A stretch of 44,244 nucleotides of DNA. Origin: Veillonella magna DSM 19857 (GTDB lineage Bacteria > Bacillota > Negativicutes > Veillonellales > Veillonellaceae). Both the position numbers and the translations under genes were made by a program. Location: assembly GCF_000428745.1 (NCBI RefSeq), contig NZ_AUAN01000013.1:1-44244 (forward strand), in the 5' to 3' direction. Position 1 is the first letter of the stretch, and each line of letters starts with the position of its first letter. This document shows positions 17,344 through 26,607 of this stretch, piece after piece. The notes beneath the pieces were generated by a model. The model was given only the letters and a program-made list of their open reading frames with translations. It was not told the origin of the DNA and ran no database searches.

Positions 17344-17427
17344 GCCGGAGTGGCGGAATGGCAGACGCACTTGACTCAAAATCAAGCGGGTAACACCGTG
17401 TGGGTTCAAGTCCCACCTCCGGCACCA
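17344..17427 (+). tRNA. tRNA-Leu (anticodon CAA), copy 1
   Basis: The 84-base gene has a 7-bp acceptor stem GCCGGAG/CTCCGGC, anticodon stem CTTGA/TCAAG with loop CTCAAAA (anticodon CAA, reading UUG), a long class II variable arm and a GGTTCAA T-loop region. The CCA end is encoded. It is transcribed from its own promoter and terminator. Confidence 0.95.
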
Positions 17428-17431
17428 AGCT

Positions 17432-17460
17432 AAAGCGAGTATCTTAGGATACTCGCTTTT
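17432..17460 (+). terminator. Terminator of tRNA-Leu copy 1
   Basis: AAAGCGAGTATC TTAG GATACTCGCTTT, a 12-bp perfect stem starting five bases after CCA, followed by T and ATAT; the U-run is short. Confidence 0.85.
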
Positions 17461-17492
17461 ATATTTCATATATTTTTATTTTATCTCCCATA

Positions 17493-17521
17493 TTGACAAT
17501 CAACCGTATTATAGATATAAT
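17493..17521 (+). promoter_or_regulatory. Promoter of the second tRNA-Leu
   Basis: Perfect TTGACA and TATAAT, 17-base spacer; same geometry as copy 1 but with a diverged spacer. Confidence 0.9.
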
Positions 17522-17538
17522 AAGTATCGTTCCGATAT

Positions 17539-17622
17539 GCCGGAGTGGCGGAATGGCAGACGCACTTGACTCAAAATCAAGCGGGTAACACCGTGTGGGT
17601 TCAAGTCCCACCTCCGGCACCA
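17539..17622 (+). tRNA. tRNA-Leu (anticodon CAA), copy 2
   Basis: Base-for-base identical to copy 1 over all 84 positions, exactly 195 bases downstream. It has its own promoter and its own copy of the same terminator stem, so the two are complete duplicated transcription units. Confidence 0.95.
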
Positions 17623-17625
17623 GCT

Positions 17626-17656
17626 AAAGCGAGTATCTTAGGATACTCGCTTTTTT
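17626..17656 (+). terminator. Terminator of tRNA-Leu copy 2
   Basis: Same 12-bp stem as copy 1, with a longer T-run (TTTTTT). Nothing else was recognised between here and the end of the convergent aminotransferase gene. Confidence 0.88.
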
Positions 17657-17768
17657 GTTATTATATCCTTATAGCCTTAAACCTATTATGGAATACCGTA
17701 CATGGCACTGTAGCATACTACGTGTTCTCCTATAACTCTACTTTTTATTTTTTCAGTAGATGCCCCAC

Positions 17769-18893
17769 TTATTTTATAGTAGCAAAGTATTCACTGATGG
17801 CCGCTAATCCCTTTTTTAAAGTTTCCGTACCATATGCATAACCGATACGGAACGAATACGGTTCATCGAAGCAATCCCCCGGTGTCACAAAGGCACCGGT
17901 CTTTTTATACATAGCTTCACAAAGATCATACGACGGAATAGCAATATCGTACTGTACCAAAGCAGTGGTTCCTGCTTTCGGCTTTACATAACTTACATGC
18001 GTTTCCGATGCTACCCACGCATCAAGAATGTCTAAATTTTCTCGTACAATACGACGACTCCGTGCTAACAACACGTCTTTATGTGCCAACGCTTTTCCGG
18101 CAATGTATTCATCTAATAATCCGCAGCTGATTAAATTATAGTCGCGATGACGCAAGCAATTTGCAATGACATCCGTATCCCTAGAAGCAATCCATCCCAA
18201 TCGAAGACCGGCCAGCGAAAATACTTTGGACATACTGCTAACAGAAATTCCTTTTTCATACATATCGGCAATAGACGGACACCATTCATCACTTTGTGAT
18301 AAATGACGATACACCTCATCGCAGAGCACCCAGGCATTATTCTCTCTGGCAATAGCGACAATCTCTTCTAAGATCCCTTCGTCCATCAGTGCCCCCGTCG
18401 GATTATTCGGGTTGTTTAAGCAAATCATTTTTGTCTGCGGTGTCATCAATTTACGTAATTCATTGAGGTCCGGCAAATAATCATTTTCTTTCTTCAAGCG
18501 AAGTATGTCCACCTTAGCTCCCAACGAAGCGGGAATCGCATATAGCTGTTGATACGTAGGGGCTACGCTAATCACATGATCGCCGGGATTAATCAGCGAT
18601 AAAAAGACATGATGGTTAGCACCGGCGGCACCATGGGTGGGTACGATATCCTTCGGCGTTACCGTCTTGTACAACGATGCAATGCCTTCCTTAAAGTCCG
18701 GCGCTCCTACAATATGTCCATAGGTCATACGCTGCTCCATCAATCCCTTTGCAAACACATCCGGTGCTTCTCCGATAAGCGTTGCCAATTCCGTCAACGA
18801 AATAGAATCCACACAGGTTTCCGCAATGTTATATAAGGCGCCCTCTTCCCAAGCATTCATCCATTCTTCTACAGCAAACGGTGCAATGTTCAT
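17769..18893 (-). CDS. PLP-dependent aminotransferase, class I/II
   Basis: Fold type I aminotransferase, 374 aa. Visible: THGAAGANHHVFLSLI (cofactor phosphate region), CLNNPNNPTGA (PLP/substrate Asn), VLCDEVYRHL (PLP-ring Asp and Tyr) and the Schiff-base Lys in SMSKVFSLAGLRLGW. It lacks the longer N-terminal arm of aspartate aminotransferases. The substrate cannot be told from sequence. It has a strong ribosome site (AAGGAGG) and is preceded by a 130-base structured leader with a terminator, so expression is probably attenuated in response to some signal. Confidence 0.88.
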   Translation of the reverse strand: MNIAPFAVEEWMNAWEEGALYNIAETCVDSISLTELATLIGEAPDVFAKGLMEQRMTYGHIVGAPDFKEGIASLYKTVTPKDIVPTHGAAGANHHVFLSLINPGDHVISVAPTYQQLYAIPASLGAKVDILRLKKENDYLPDLNELRKLMTPQTKMICLNNPNNPTGALMDEGILEEIVAIARENNAWVLCDEVYRHLSQSDEWCPSIADMYEKGISVSSMSKVFSLAGLRLGWIASRDTDVIANCLRHRDYNLISCGLLDEYIAGKALAHKDVLLARSRRIVRENLDILDAWVASETHVSYVKPKAGTTALVQYDIAIPSYDLCEAMYKKTGAFVTPGDCFDEPYSFRIGYAYGTETLKKGLAAISEYFATIK

Positions 18894-18922
18894 AGTATAT
18901 CCTCCTTATAAAAAATCCTTAT

Positions 18923-19017
18923 AAAAAAAGCAACCGCAGCTCTTCCTTATAGCGTCAACAACGCCGTACCTACGGAAAAGCTTCGGTTGCTTATCACCCT
19001 TCACCCGGTGGTGAAGG
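18923..19017 (-). promoter_or_regulatory. Structured leader with attenuator-like terminator upstream of the aminotransferase
   Basis: In transcript order: a perfect hairpin CCTTCACC ACCG GGTGAAGG (18998-19017), then a long stem (AAGCAACCG ... CGGTTGCTT, continuing AGCTTTTCC/GGAAGAGCT) ending in seven Ts (18923-18929). The hairpin loop ACCG is complementary to CGGT in the 3' arm of the terminator, so an alternative pairing is possible. It does not match a T-box or any riboswitch class I can recall. Confidence 0.6.
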
Positions 19018-19042
19018 AAGCATATCTATTTTATTTTCCACT

Positions 19043-19072
19043 ATAATAACATAGACCCGCTTATAGCGTCAA
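19043..19072 (-). promoter_or_regulatory. Promoter of the aminotransferase leader
   Basis: Minus-strand TTGACG and TATTAT, 18-base spacer, directly after the nitroreductase stop. The -35 lies in a 15-base sequence (CTTATAGCGTCAACA at 19060-19074) repeated exactly inside the leader at 18946-18960. Confidence 0.65.
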
Positions 19073-19078
19073 CATGAT

Positions 19079-19651
19079 TTACTTGATAACACGCACGCGC
19101 TGATTAATATCTTCCGCTGCCTTAGGACCCGGTTCACTCACAATACCACCGAACGGCATTTGCGCATCCAAATGCCATTCTTCCGGAAGCTGAAGCAATG
19201 TTTTCACTGCTGCATCAATCACCGGATTATAGTGCTGAATGGATGCACCGATTCCTAATTCATGTAAACCGGTCCACACGGTAAACTCAAGCATTCCCAC
19301 AGCCTGTGCTGCCCAATGCGGAAAATTACCGGCATACGCAGGGAATTGATCCTGCAACGCCTTCACGGTTGGTTCATCCGTAAAATACAAGACCGTACCG
19401 TAACCGGCTTTGAAGCTATCAATCTTCTCACGCAGTACCTTGCCTTCAAATGCATCATAAATAACATCCCACAATTGTTTATGTTTGTCACCGAGGACGA
19501 CAACGGCACGAGCGCTCTTCATGTTAAACGCATCCGGCACCAATTCCGTTGCCTTTTTCACAAAGTCAACCACCGCCGTATCATCCACCGGCAACCGATC
19601 GTTAATAGCATAATAGGTTCTACGTGCATTAATTACATCTAACGTTTTCAT
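19079..19651 (-). CDS. Nitroreductase-family protein
   Basis: FMN-dependent oxidoreductase fold, 190 aa. The N-terminus (MKTLDVINARRTYYAINDRL) carries the Arg-Arg/Arg-Thr FMN-phosphate motif of the small YdjA/HBN1-like subgroup, and the C-terminal half has ASIQHYNPVID and a PFGGIV block. Such proteins reduce nitro compounds, quinones or similar acceptors with NAD(P)H; the physiological substrate is unknown. It has its own promoter and an unusually long leader of about 150 bases. Confidence 0.88.
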   Translation of the reverse strand: MKTLDVINARRTYYAINDRLPVDDTAVVDFVKKATELVPDAFNMKSARAVVVLGDKHKQLWDVIYDAFEGKVLREKIDSFKAGYGTVLYFTDEPTVKALQDQFPAYAGNFPHWAAQAVGMLEFTVWTGLHELGIGASIQHYNPVIDAAVKTLLQLPEEWHLDAQMPFGGIVSEPGPKAAEDINQRVRVIK

Positions 19652-19807
19652 AGTACATACTCCTCACTTTGTACTCTGCTTCTTACCCATGAGCAGCCCA
19701 TGAACAGACACTATATATAACGCGCTATGCTCCGAACGACTACAAAGAGTATCCCTCTGCTACGATTCGGCTCATAATAAATGACAACTTATCTCATCGA
19801 TGAACCT

Positions 19808-19836
19808 ATTATAATCTATATCGAACTCTTTTGCAA
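19808..19836 (-). promoter_or_regulatory. Promoter of the nitroreductase gene
   Basis: Minus-strand TTGCAA and TATAAT, 17-base spacer. The roughly 150-base leader that follows can form a hairpin (CCGAA ... TTCGG) but matches no known class. The remainder of the gap to katG (19837-20001) holds only an imperfect ATACCAA/TTGGTAT inverted repeat near 19960 without a T-run. Confidence 0.65.
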
Positions 19837-20001
19837 TACTTTTTTAATGTAACTTTAATTTTATCTTATTTAATTTTATTTTTATGCCATTCGTTTTATA
19901 TCTATTACTGTCATCTTCGTTCCCACAGCACAAACACTGCTTTTGTCATCCCATGATACCAACCACATTGCCATTGGTATGAAATAAAACAACAATCGGT
20001 C

Positions 20002-22218
<2,217 letters not shown>

Positions 22219-22383
22219 TTAATGAGAATACATATAGATACTTTCATAATTAGCCTCTACTATTCTTTGTCATTTTCTGATACTGCATTACATAGCTACC
22301 TATATGATTTCCTATCATTAATCAGATTTTTAATTGCTTTTCAGTTCTTTTGTTCTCTTTTTATCGTAAACTATTTCATACTC

Positions 22384-22417
22384 CATAAACAATAATCAAT
22401 ATTGATTATTGTTTATG
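22384..22417. promoter_or_regulatory. 34-bp perfect palindrome at the predicted katG transcription start
   Basis: CATAAACAATAATCAAT followed directly by its exact reverse complement, with no central spacer. The predicted minus-strand start (about 22416) falls in its edge, so it occupies +1 to +34 and would be either a repressor operator or a hairpin at the very 5' end of katG mRNA. The even symmetry does not fit the 7-1-7 layout of Fur/PerR boxes. Confidence 0.8.
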
Positions 22418-22422
22418 TGGTT

Positions 22423-22451
22423 AGTATACTCCCCTACTTTATAATTGACAA
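22423..22451 (-). promoter_or_regulatory. Promoter of katG
   Basis: Minus-strand TTGTCA and TATACT with a 17-base spacer. The A/T-rich stretch upstream (AATAATGATTGTCAATTAT) overlaps the -35 and loosely resembles a Fur-type site. The plus-strand reading frames over this 514-base gap look non-coding. Confidence 0.75.
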
Positions 22452-22577
22452 TCATTATTTTTTAATAAATCGCGAGAACAATTTACATTTTGTGATAAGC
22501 CGTACTATATTTGTCATACAATGTACTTTGCTTCAATTACTAGATGTATTCATAAATAAATCTAACCTATTAAACGA

Positions 22578-22628
22578 TAAAAACCATCCGTTACCAAGCA
22601 ACCTGCTGTTACTCGATAACGGATGGTT
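22578..22628 (-). terminator. Terminator of the ECF sigma operon
   Basis: AACCATCCGTTA (22582-22593) pairs perfectly with TAACGGATGGTT (22617-22628); on the minus strand the stem ends in TTTTTATCG. It lies 80 bases after the glycosyltransferase stop. Confidence 0.8.
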
Positions 22629-22708
22629 CTATTCTCTTTCTCTCATCCAATACTAACTATGTTTCTTCTGCTCTTTTCTCTTCTCTCATGTATAGCCAAA
22701 CCAACAAA

Positions 22709-24337
22709 TCAATATGCCTTATACAGCACCCAATTCTTACCCAGACGTTGTACTTCTTTGCATCGCCCTTCCGGCACATATTGCTTAAAATGCTCCACAT
22801 CACCGGTGCGCACATATATATAGGCCGGATGATCCGCATTGTATGTACCGGCATACACATCGGCTACCAATTTAGACGGATGCTCCGACGGCATTACCGT
22901 TTTCCCTATAGCCCATACATCGGTAATCGGCTTGTTGCCATATGTTAACAGCATAGCGCTGTGCCCGGAGTAGTACACGTAAGAAGCAGAAAATTTACCG
23001 TAGAAATACACATCATCACTTTGCTTCATCGTATACGCATTAGCTAACTCCGCGCCGGAACGGGAGTTCATCACCGGCGCTAGTAAAAATGCCGCTATCG
23101 TATACACCGATACAATCGCAGCCACCGCATAGCCCAGTGCCGTCACCGCCTGTTGGTGACGATAATAAATACGGTATCCGGCTATACTCAACAGCACTAC
23201 CGCCATTAGCATGAGAAGCAGCGCTTCATGATTGTCCGGCAAGAATTTCCAACCGGCGCCGACCAGAATAATGGCTAACAGCAAAACTTCACCAGATACC
23301 AACAGACCATAACTGCACCGACGCAAGGCTACGTTTCCACTCCATATCTCTTCCAATCCCATAGCGGCGATCACGGAGAATCCGATGAGCGAAATATAGG
23401 TATATGTCATATACTTCGTTGCCATTACACTATAAAAGAGTATGGTTACCAGGCTCCATGTCAGCGCATACCGGTACACATTATTTTTCGGTGCCTTCCA
23501 CAAGCCATAACCTACCAACGGCCCCCACGGCATAGTTCCCAACAACCAAATAACAATATAGTAGTACCATACATTATCCTCCGGATGTTCGGAAATCGTA
23601 GCCCGTATGTAATTGTGCAATCCCAAAAATCCTTCCACAAAATCCATACCATGAGCATAATACATATATAGATACCAAGGCAATGCCACAATGGCAAAAA
23701 CGAAAAGTCCCCAAGGATGGAACAACAAGCGCAACTGTTTCCACTGCTTTTGCCCGATCAAGTACGCCAATAAAATAATACCGGGCAACACCAAGCCTAC
23801 AGGCCCTTTATCAAGGACGGCCAACCCGGCCATCGCGTAGGCCAGACATAAATACCTAACCGAATACTCACGCAGTGCCAAGAAGGCAAAGACAAACGTT
23901 CCCAAGCTAAATAAAAATAAATATTGATCCGTAATGACGCCGTGACTGATGTACCAAAACTCTAAAAAGGTACTCATAATCAACGAAGACCACAGTGCCA
24001 TGCGACTATTCGCGGTCATGCGTTTCACCCCGTAATACATGAGCACTGCCGATAGCCCTGCGGCAATGACCGACGGAAACCTGGCTGCAAAATCATTCAT
24101 TCCCCATAAGGAGTATGAGCCAATCAGCATCCAATACGTCCATATGGGTTTATCATACCATGGATGGCCATAGATGTAGGTCGTTAAAAAATCCCCACGC
24201 AAGAGCATCTCCTTCGCCGTCAACGCATAATTGGATTCCACCGGATCCGTTACAGCCAAGGCCCAATTGAACAAACTATACAACACAATAACCGCTAACC
24301 CTACACCCCATGCCTTTTGCCAATCACATGGTTTCAT
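22709..24337 (-). CDS. ArnT/PMT-like glycosyltransferase (GT39 family)
   Basis: Polytopic inner-membrane enzyme (542 aa, about 12 hydrophobic spans) transferring a sugar from a polyprenyl-phosphate donor. The first periplasmic loop has DPVESNYALTAKEMLLRGD followed by YDKPIWTYWM, matching the 'DE..Y ... E.l..gd ... y.KPP...Y' signature of ArnT-like enzymes, with Glu where many have Asp-Glu. A soluble C-terminal domain of about 130 residues follows the last span. It is the last gene of the sigma-factor operon; in a diderm the acceptor could be lipid A or another envelope glycan, which is inference. Confidence 0.85.
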   Translation of the reverse strand: MKPCDWQKAWGVGLAVIVLYSLFNWALAVTDPVESNYALTAKEMLLRGDFLTTYIYGHPWYDKPIWTYWMLIGSYSLWGMNDFAARFPSVIAAGLSAVLMYYGVKRMTANSRMALWSSLIMSTFLEFWYISHGVITDQYLFLFSLGTFVFAFLALREYSVRYLCLAYAMAGLAVLDKGPVGLVLPGIILLAYLIGQKQWKQLRLLFHPWGLFVFAIVALPWYLYMYYAHGMDFVEGFLGLHNYIRATISEHPEDNVWYYYIVIWLLGTMPWGPLVGYGLWKAPKNNVYRYALTWSLVTILFYSVMATKYMTYTYISLIGFSVIAAMGLEEIWSGNVALRRCSYGLLVSGEVLLLAIILVGAGWKFLPDNHEALLLMLMAVVLLSIAGYRIYYRHQQAVTALGYAVAAIVSVYTIAAFLLAPVMNSRSGAELANAYTMKQSDDVYFYGKFSASYVYYSGHSAMLLTYGNKPITDVWAIGKTVMPSEHPSKLVADVYAGTYNADHPAYIYVRTGDVEHFKQYVPEGRCKEVQRLGKNWVLYKAY

Positions 24338-24351
24338 TATTATTTATGTCC

Positions 24352-25215
24352 TCATTTCTTTCTTCTCGATACTACGATACATACACTGCCAAAACCGGCC
24401 AGCGTACAAACAAGACCGACTAAAATACCTACCACAGGAATTGCCGTGACCAAAGCCAAAGCAAAACCACCGTACGCATACATTTTAGTGCGACTTACTA
24501 ACGCTCCGTCTACCATGGCCGTCACAATGTGATGACCGATCGCCCCGGCTACACCGACAATACCAACAATACAAGCGATACCGTGTAACGCCATGAGCAG
24601 CAGAGCAATGGGAATACCGATTCCCGTCATGGCCAACGCTACCTCGCCCCCAACGAGTACCAATGACCACAACAACCCATAGACGATATTCTTCACAAAA
24701 TACGCATCCGTAATCCGCCGCAACGATTCGCATGCATTACCGCTGAGTCTGCTCAACAACGCCGGTAACACGACGAGTATCACAAAACCTACCAGTCGCA
24801 CAAAATCCATAAACAAGGCTAATAGCCCGGCTAGCGGAATACTGATTAAGGTTGTCACATCCTCACCTAAATGAATGATGCCGTTCCCCACTTCCGCACC
24901 GGAGTGCATCGTCATGTGACCACCGAAGACGAAGACACGATCCTTTACATACGCACCTTCACCTAACGTAACATCACCGTTAACAACCACGATATTATCC
25001 GTTACCACACCATCAATAACCGCATTACCGCCGATGACAATCAAATTATGAACGGAAGACCCTACCGGCACCGTCGTATCCTGCCACTGCACTACATTGC
25101 GATGATTGGCAAAACTCGGTAATGTCCACGTATGTGCCTCCGCCACCGACTGCCATGGCAAAAGCAATAGTGCCACCATAACACATAGCTGCCAAATATA
25201 TTTCCCTAGCTTCAT
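24352..25215 (-). CDS. Exported/membrane protein with polymer-forming (bactofilin-like) repeats
   Basis: An N-terminal signal sequence (about 1-27, probable cleavage after AEA) is followed by short beta-repeat units (about 55-115: GNAVIDGVV, NIVVVNGDVTLGEGAYV, RVFVFGGHMTMHSGAEVGN) like those of polymer-forming/bactofilin-type beta-helices. Three to four membrane segments follow (about 125-150, 175-230, 245-280), ending in a basic tail (SRRKK). The repeats would therefore face the periplasm. It lies between the anti-sigma and the glycosyltransferase genes, 15 bases from each, and is probably an effector or sensor of the same regulon. Exact function unknown. Confidence 0.75.
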   Translation of the reverse strand: MKLGKYIWQLCVMVALLLLPWQSVAEAHTWTLPSFANHRNVVQWQDTTVPVGSSVHNLIVIGGNAVIDGVVTDNIVVVNGDVTLGEGAYVKDRVFVFGGHMTMHSGAEVGNGIIHLGEDVTTLISIPLAGLLALFMDFVRLVGFVILVVLPALLSRLSGNACESLRRITDAYFVKNIVYGLLWSLVLVGGEVALAMTGIGIPIALLLMALHGIACIVGIVGVAGAIGHHIVTAMVDGALVSRTKMYAYGGFALALVTAIPVVGILVGLVCTLAGFGSVCIVVSRRKK

Positions 25216-25230
25216 ATAACATCCTCTCGC

Positions 25231-25749
25231 TTACACATATTCATGATTTCTCATATATCGAATTCCATATACACCGGCAAGAACCATAACCAACCATATG
25301 AGGCCCCAGCCATGATTTAGCGTTACTGCCACCAATGACAGACTGGCCGCTAATCCCAGCAATCCGCCGACTACACCGGCTACAATACTTCCTACGGGTA
25401 TCACAATCGGTAATAAACCGACCACTACCACGGCGGCCATCACCGTCAGCCATGTACTGAGCATCGAAAGCGCACCCACATATCGTGACCGCTCCGCCGC
25501 CGGTAGCACCATGTCTTTCTTAGCTTCCAGCTGTTCAATCTGCGCCATAACCGCTGCAGTAAACTCATCATCCACCTCCGGTAAAGGCATGGCCTCCTGC
25601 ACCAGAGCCGACACAGCCGCAATATCTGCCAATGCATCGCGACACCCCAGGCATTCATGCAAATGCCCTTCCACAGCTATTCGTTCCACTGCATCCAATT
25701 CATTATCATAGTATGCATTTAATTGTGCTCTGCACGTATCACATGTCAT
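25231..25749 (-). CDS. Anti-sigma factor with zinc-binding (zf-HC2/ZAS) domain
   Basis: Membrane-anchored inhibitor of the adjacent ECF sigma factor. The ZAS motif His29-x3-Cys33-x2-Cys36 (GHLHECLGCRD), with Cys3/Cys6 further N-terminal, is intact. A cytoplasmic linker leads to two or three hydrophobic segments (about 95-170), and there is almost no periplasmic domain, so the signal is probably sensed in the membrane or by a partner. It starts within the last 11 bases of the sigma gene. Cys-rich ZAS domains can respond to redox, but this cannot be judged here. Confidence 0.88.
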   Translation of the reverse strand: MTCDTCRAQLNAYYDNELDAVERIAVEGHLHECLGCRDALADIAAVSALVQEAMPLPEVDDEFTAAVMAQIEQLEAKKDMVLPAAERSRYVGALSMLSTWLTVMAAVVVVGLLPIVIPVGSIVAGVVGGLLGLAASLSLVAVTLNHGWGLIWLVMVLAGVYGIRYMRNHEYV

Positions 25750-26302
25750 TGTGCCAGCCCTCCTTTATCAATCGTATTTTAAGCTCATTCCGTGCCGCAT
25801 GTATCCTAGACTTTATCGTCCCCAACGGAAGCTTTAGTATCTTTGCTATCTCCTCGTAACTAAAGCCTTGTAACTCACGGAGTATTAATACTGTACGCTT
25901 TTCTTCCGATAACCCCCGCAAGGCTTGCCGCACCGTCTCGCGAGTCACAATGCGATCCGCTTCCTCCGATGCCACAGCCAATCGACTGGCCCCTTGCTCC
26001 TCCGCCATTTCGGTTATCTCTTCGCGACGCCTGGCAATGGCCTTCTTGCGATTTAAACTTAAATGGGTCACGATGGTGACTAGCCACTGATAAAACGCTT
26101 CTTCATGAGTCAATTCACGCAAAGACATATACGCCTTTACAAACGCATCCTGTGCTACCTCCTCTGCATCCTCTCGGTTTTGCAAAATCCCCCAAGCAAC
26201 GGACACAATATGTGATTTATACCGATTCACCAACCAGGCAAAGGAGGCTGTATCGCCTTGCTTGGCTCGTTTGATATGTTCTGTTAACGACAACTCCTTC
26301 AC
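25739..26302 (-). CDS. ECF RNA polymerase sigma factor
   Basis: Group 4 sigma-70 factor (187 aa). Region 2 spans about 15-80 (WLVNRYKSHIVSVAWGIL, EDAEEVAQDAFVKAYMSL) and region 4 about 120-175 (LRGLSEEKRTVLILRELQG, FSYEEIAKILKLPLGTIKSR). The start is a GTG with GGGAG eight bases before it. It is the first gene of a four-gene operon (sigma, anti-sigma, polymer-forming membrane protein, ArnT-like transferase), which suggests an envelope-stress response that remodels surface glycans. Confidence 0.93.
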   Translation of the reverse strand: MKELSLTEHIKRAKQGDTASFAWLVNRYKSHIVSVAWGILQNREDAEEVAQDAFVKAYMSLRELTHEEAFYQWLVTIVTHLSLNRKKAIARRREEITEMAEEQGASRLAVASEEADRIVTRETVRQALRGLSEEKRTVLILRELQGFSYEEIAKILKLPLGTIKSRIHAARNELKIRLIKEGWHNDM

Positions 26303-26340
26303 CTGATCACTCCCTTCTTTCTCAAACAGTCCCTCGGTGA

Positions 26341-26452
26341 TTCCCGTACGGCTCTTTCCGTATAAGCATTTCCATACAGAAGTTTTCGTACAGATATTTC
26401 CATGCAGTTACTCACGTGTAGTTACTCCCGTGTAGTTATTTCCCTATTGCTA
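26341..26452. repeat. Degenerate 14-bp tandem repeat array in the sigma operon leader
   Basis: Eight consecutive units in exact 14-base register, consensus TTTCCGTACAGTTA; the sixth and seventh units differ at two positions only. The array fills most of the space between the sigma gene and the candidate ECF promoter, so it would form the bulk of the 5' leader. Some units share TGTAGTTA with the 13-bp array at 11.5 kb although the period differs. No coding potential. Confidence 0.8.
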
Positions 26453-26476
26453 TTTTTAACCGTTACATATATAAAA

Positions 26477-26500
26477 GACAACGCGTCGGTTAAAAAGTTC
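26477..26500 (-). promoter_or_regulatory. Possible ECF-type autoregulatory promoter
   Basis: The minus strand reads GAACTTTTTAACCGACGCGTTGTC, split here as GAACTT followed by CGTTGTC, like ECF -35/-10 elements. The spacing between GAAC and CGTT is only 13 bases, shorter than the usual 15-17, so the call is tentative. It would give a leader of about 165 bases containing the 14-bp array. Confidence 0.3.
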
Positions 26501-26546
26501 ATCACTTCCAAAAAATTTTACGATACCTTTTTAAAACTGCGGTGAA

Positions 26547-26575
26547 TTGAGGATGAATGCCACATGAAGTATAAT
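26547..26575 (+). promoter_or_regulatory. Promoter of the SLC13/ArsB-type permease
   Basis: TTGAGG and TATAAT with a 17-base spacer, 33 bases before the ATG. Confidence 0.7.
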
Positions 26576-26607
26576 AGGTATGTCGTATAGAAAGTGAGGT
26601 TCTTCGT

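Noticed and set aside
17216-17428. N-terminal extension of the GH2-like gene (starting MVPEVGLEPTRCYPLDF)
   Set aside because: It is the antisense translation of tRNA-Leu, a common annotation artefact; a promoter and a good ribosome site support the ATG at 17215.
17545-17841. Plus-strand reading frame of 98 codons
   Set aside because: It runs through the second tRNA-Leu and its terminator and into the convergent aminotransferase gene; no ribosome site.
18923-19017. T-box leader for the aminotransferase
   Set aside because: There is no conserved GGTGG-ACCGCG antiterminator element and no specifier-loop structure.
22384-22451. A Fur or PerR box at the katG promoter
   Set aside because: The palindrome has even symmetry and does not match the 7-1-7 core; the Fur-like bases upstream are too degenerate to call.
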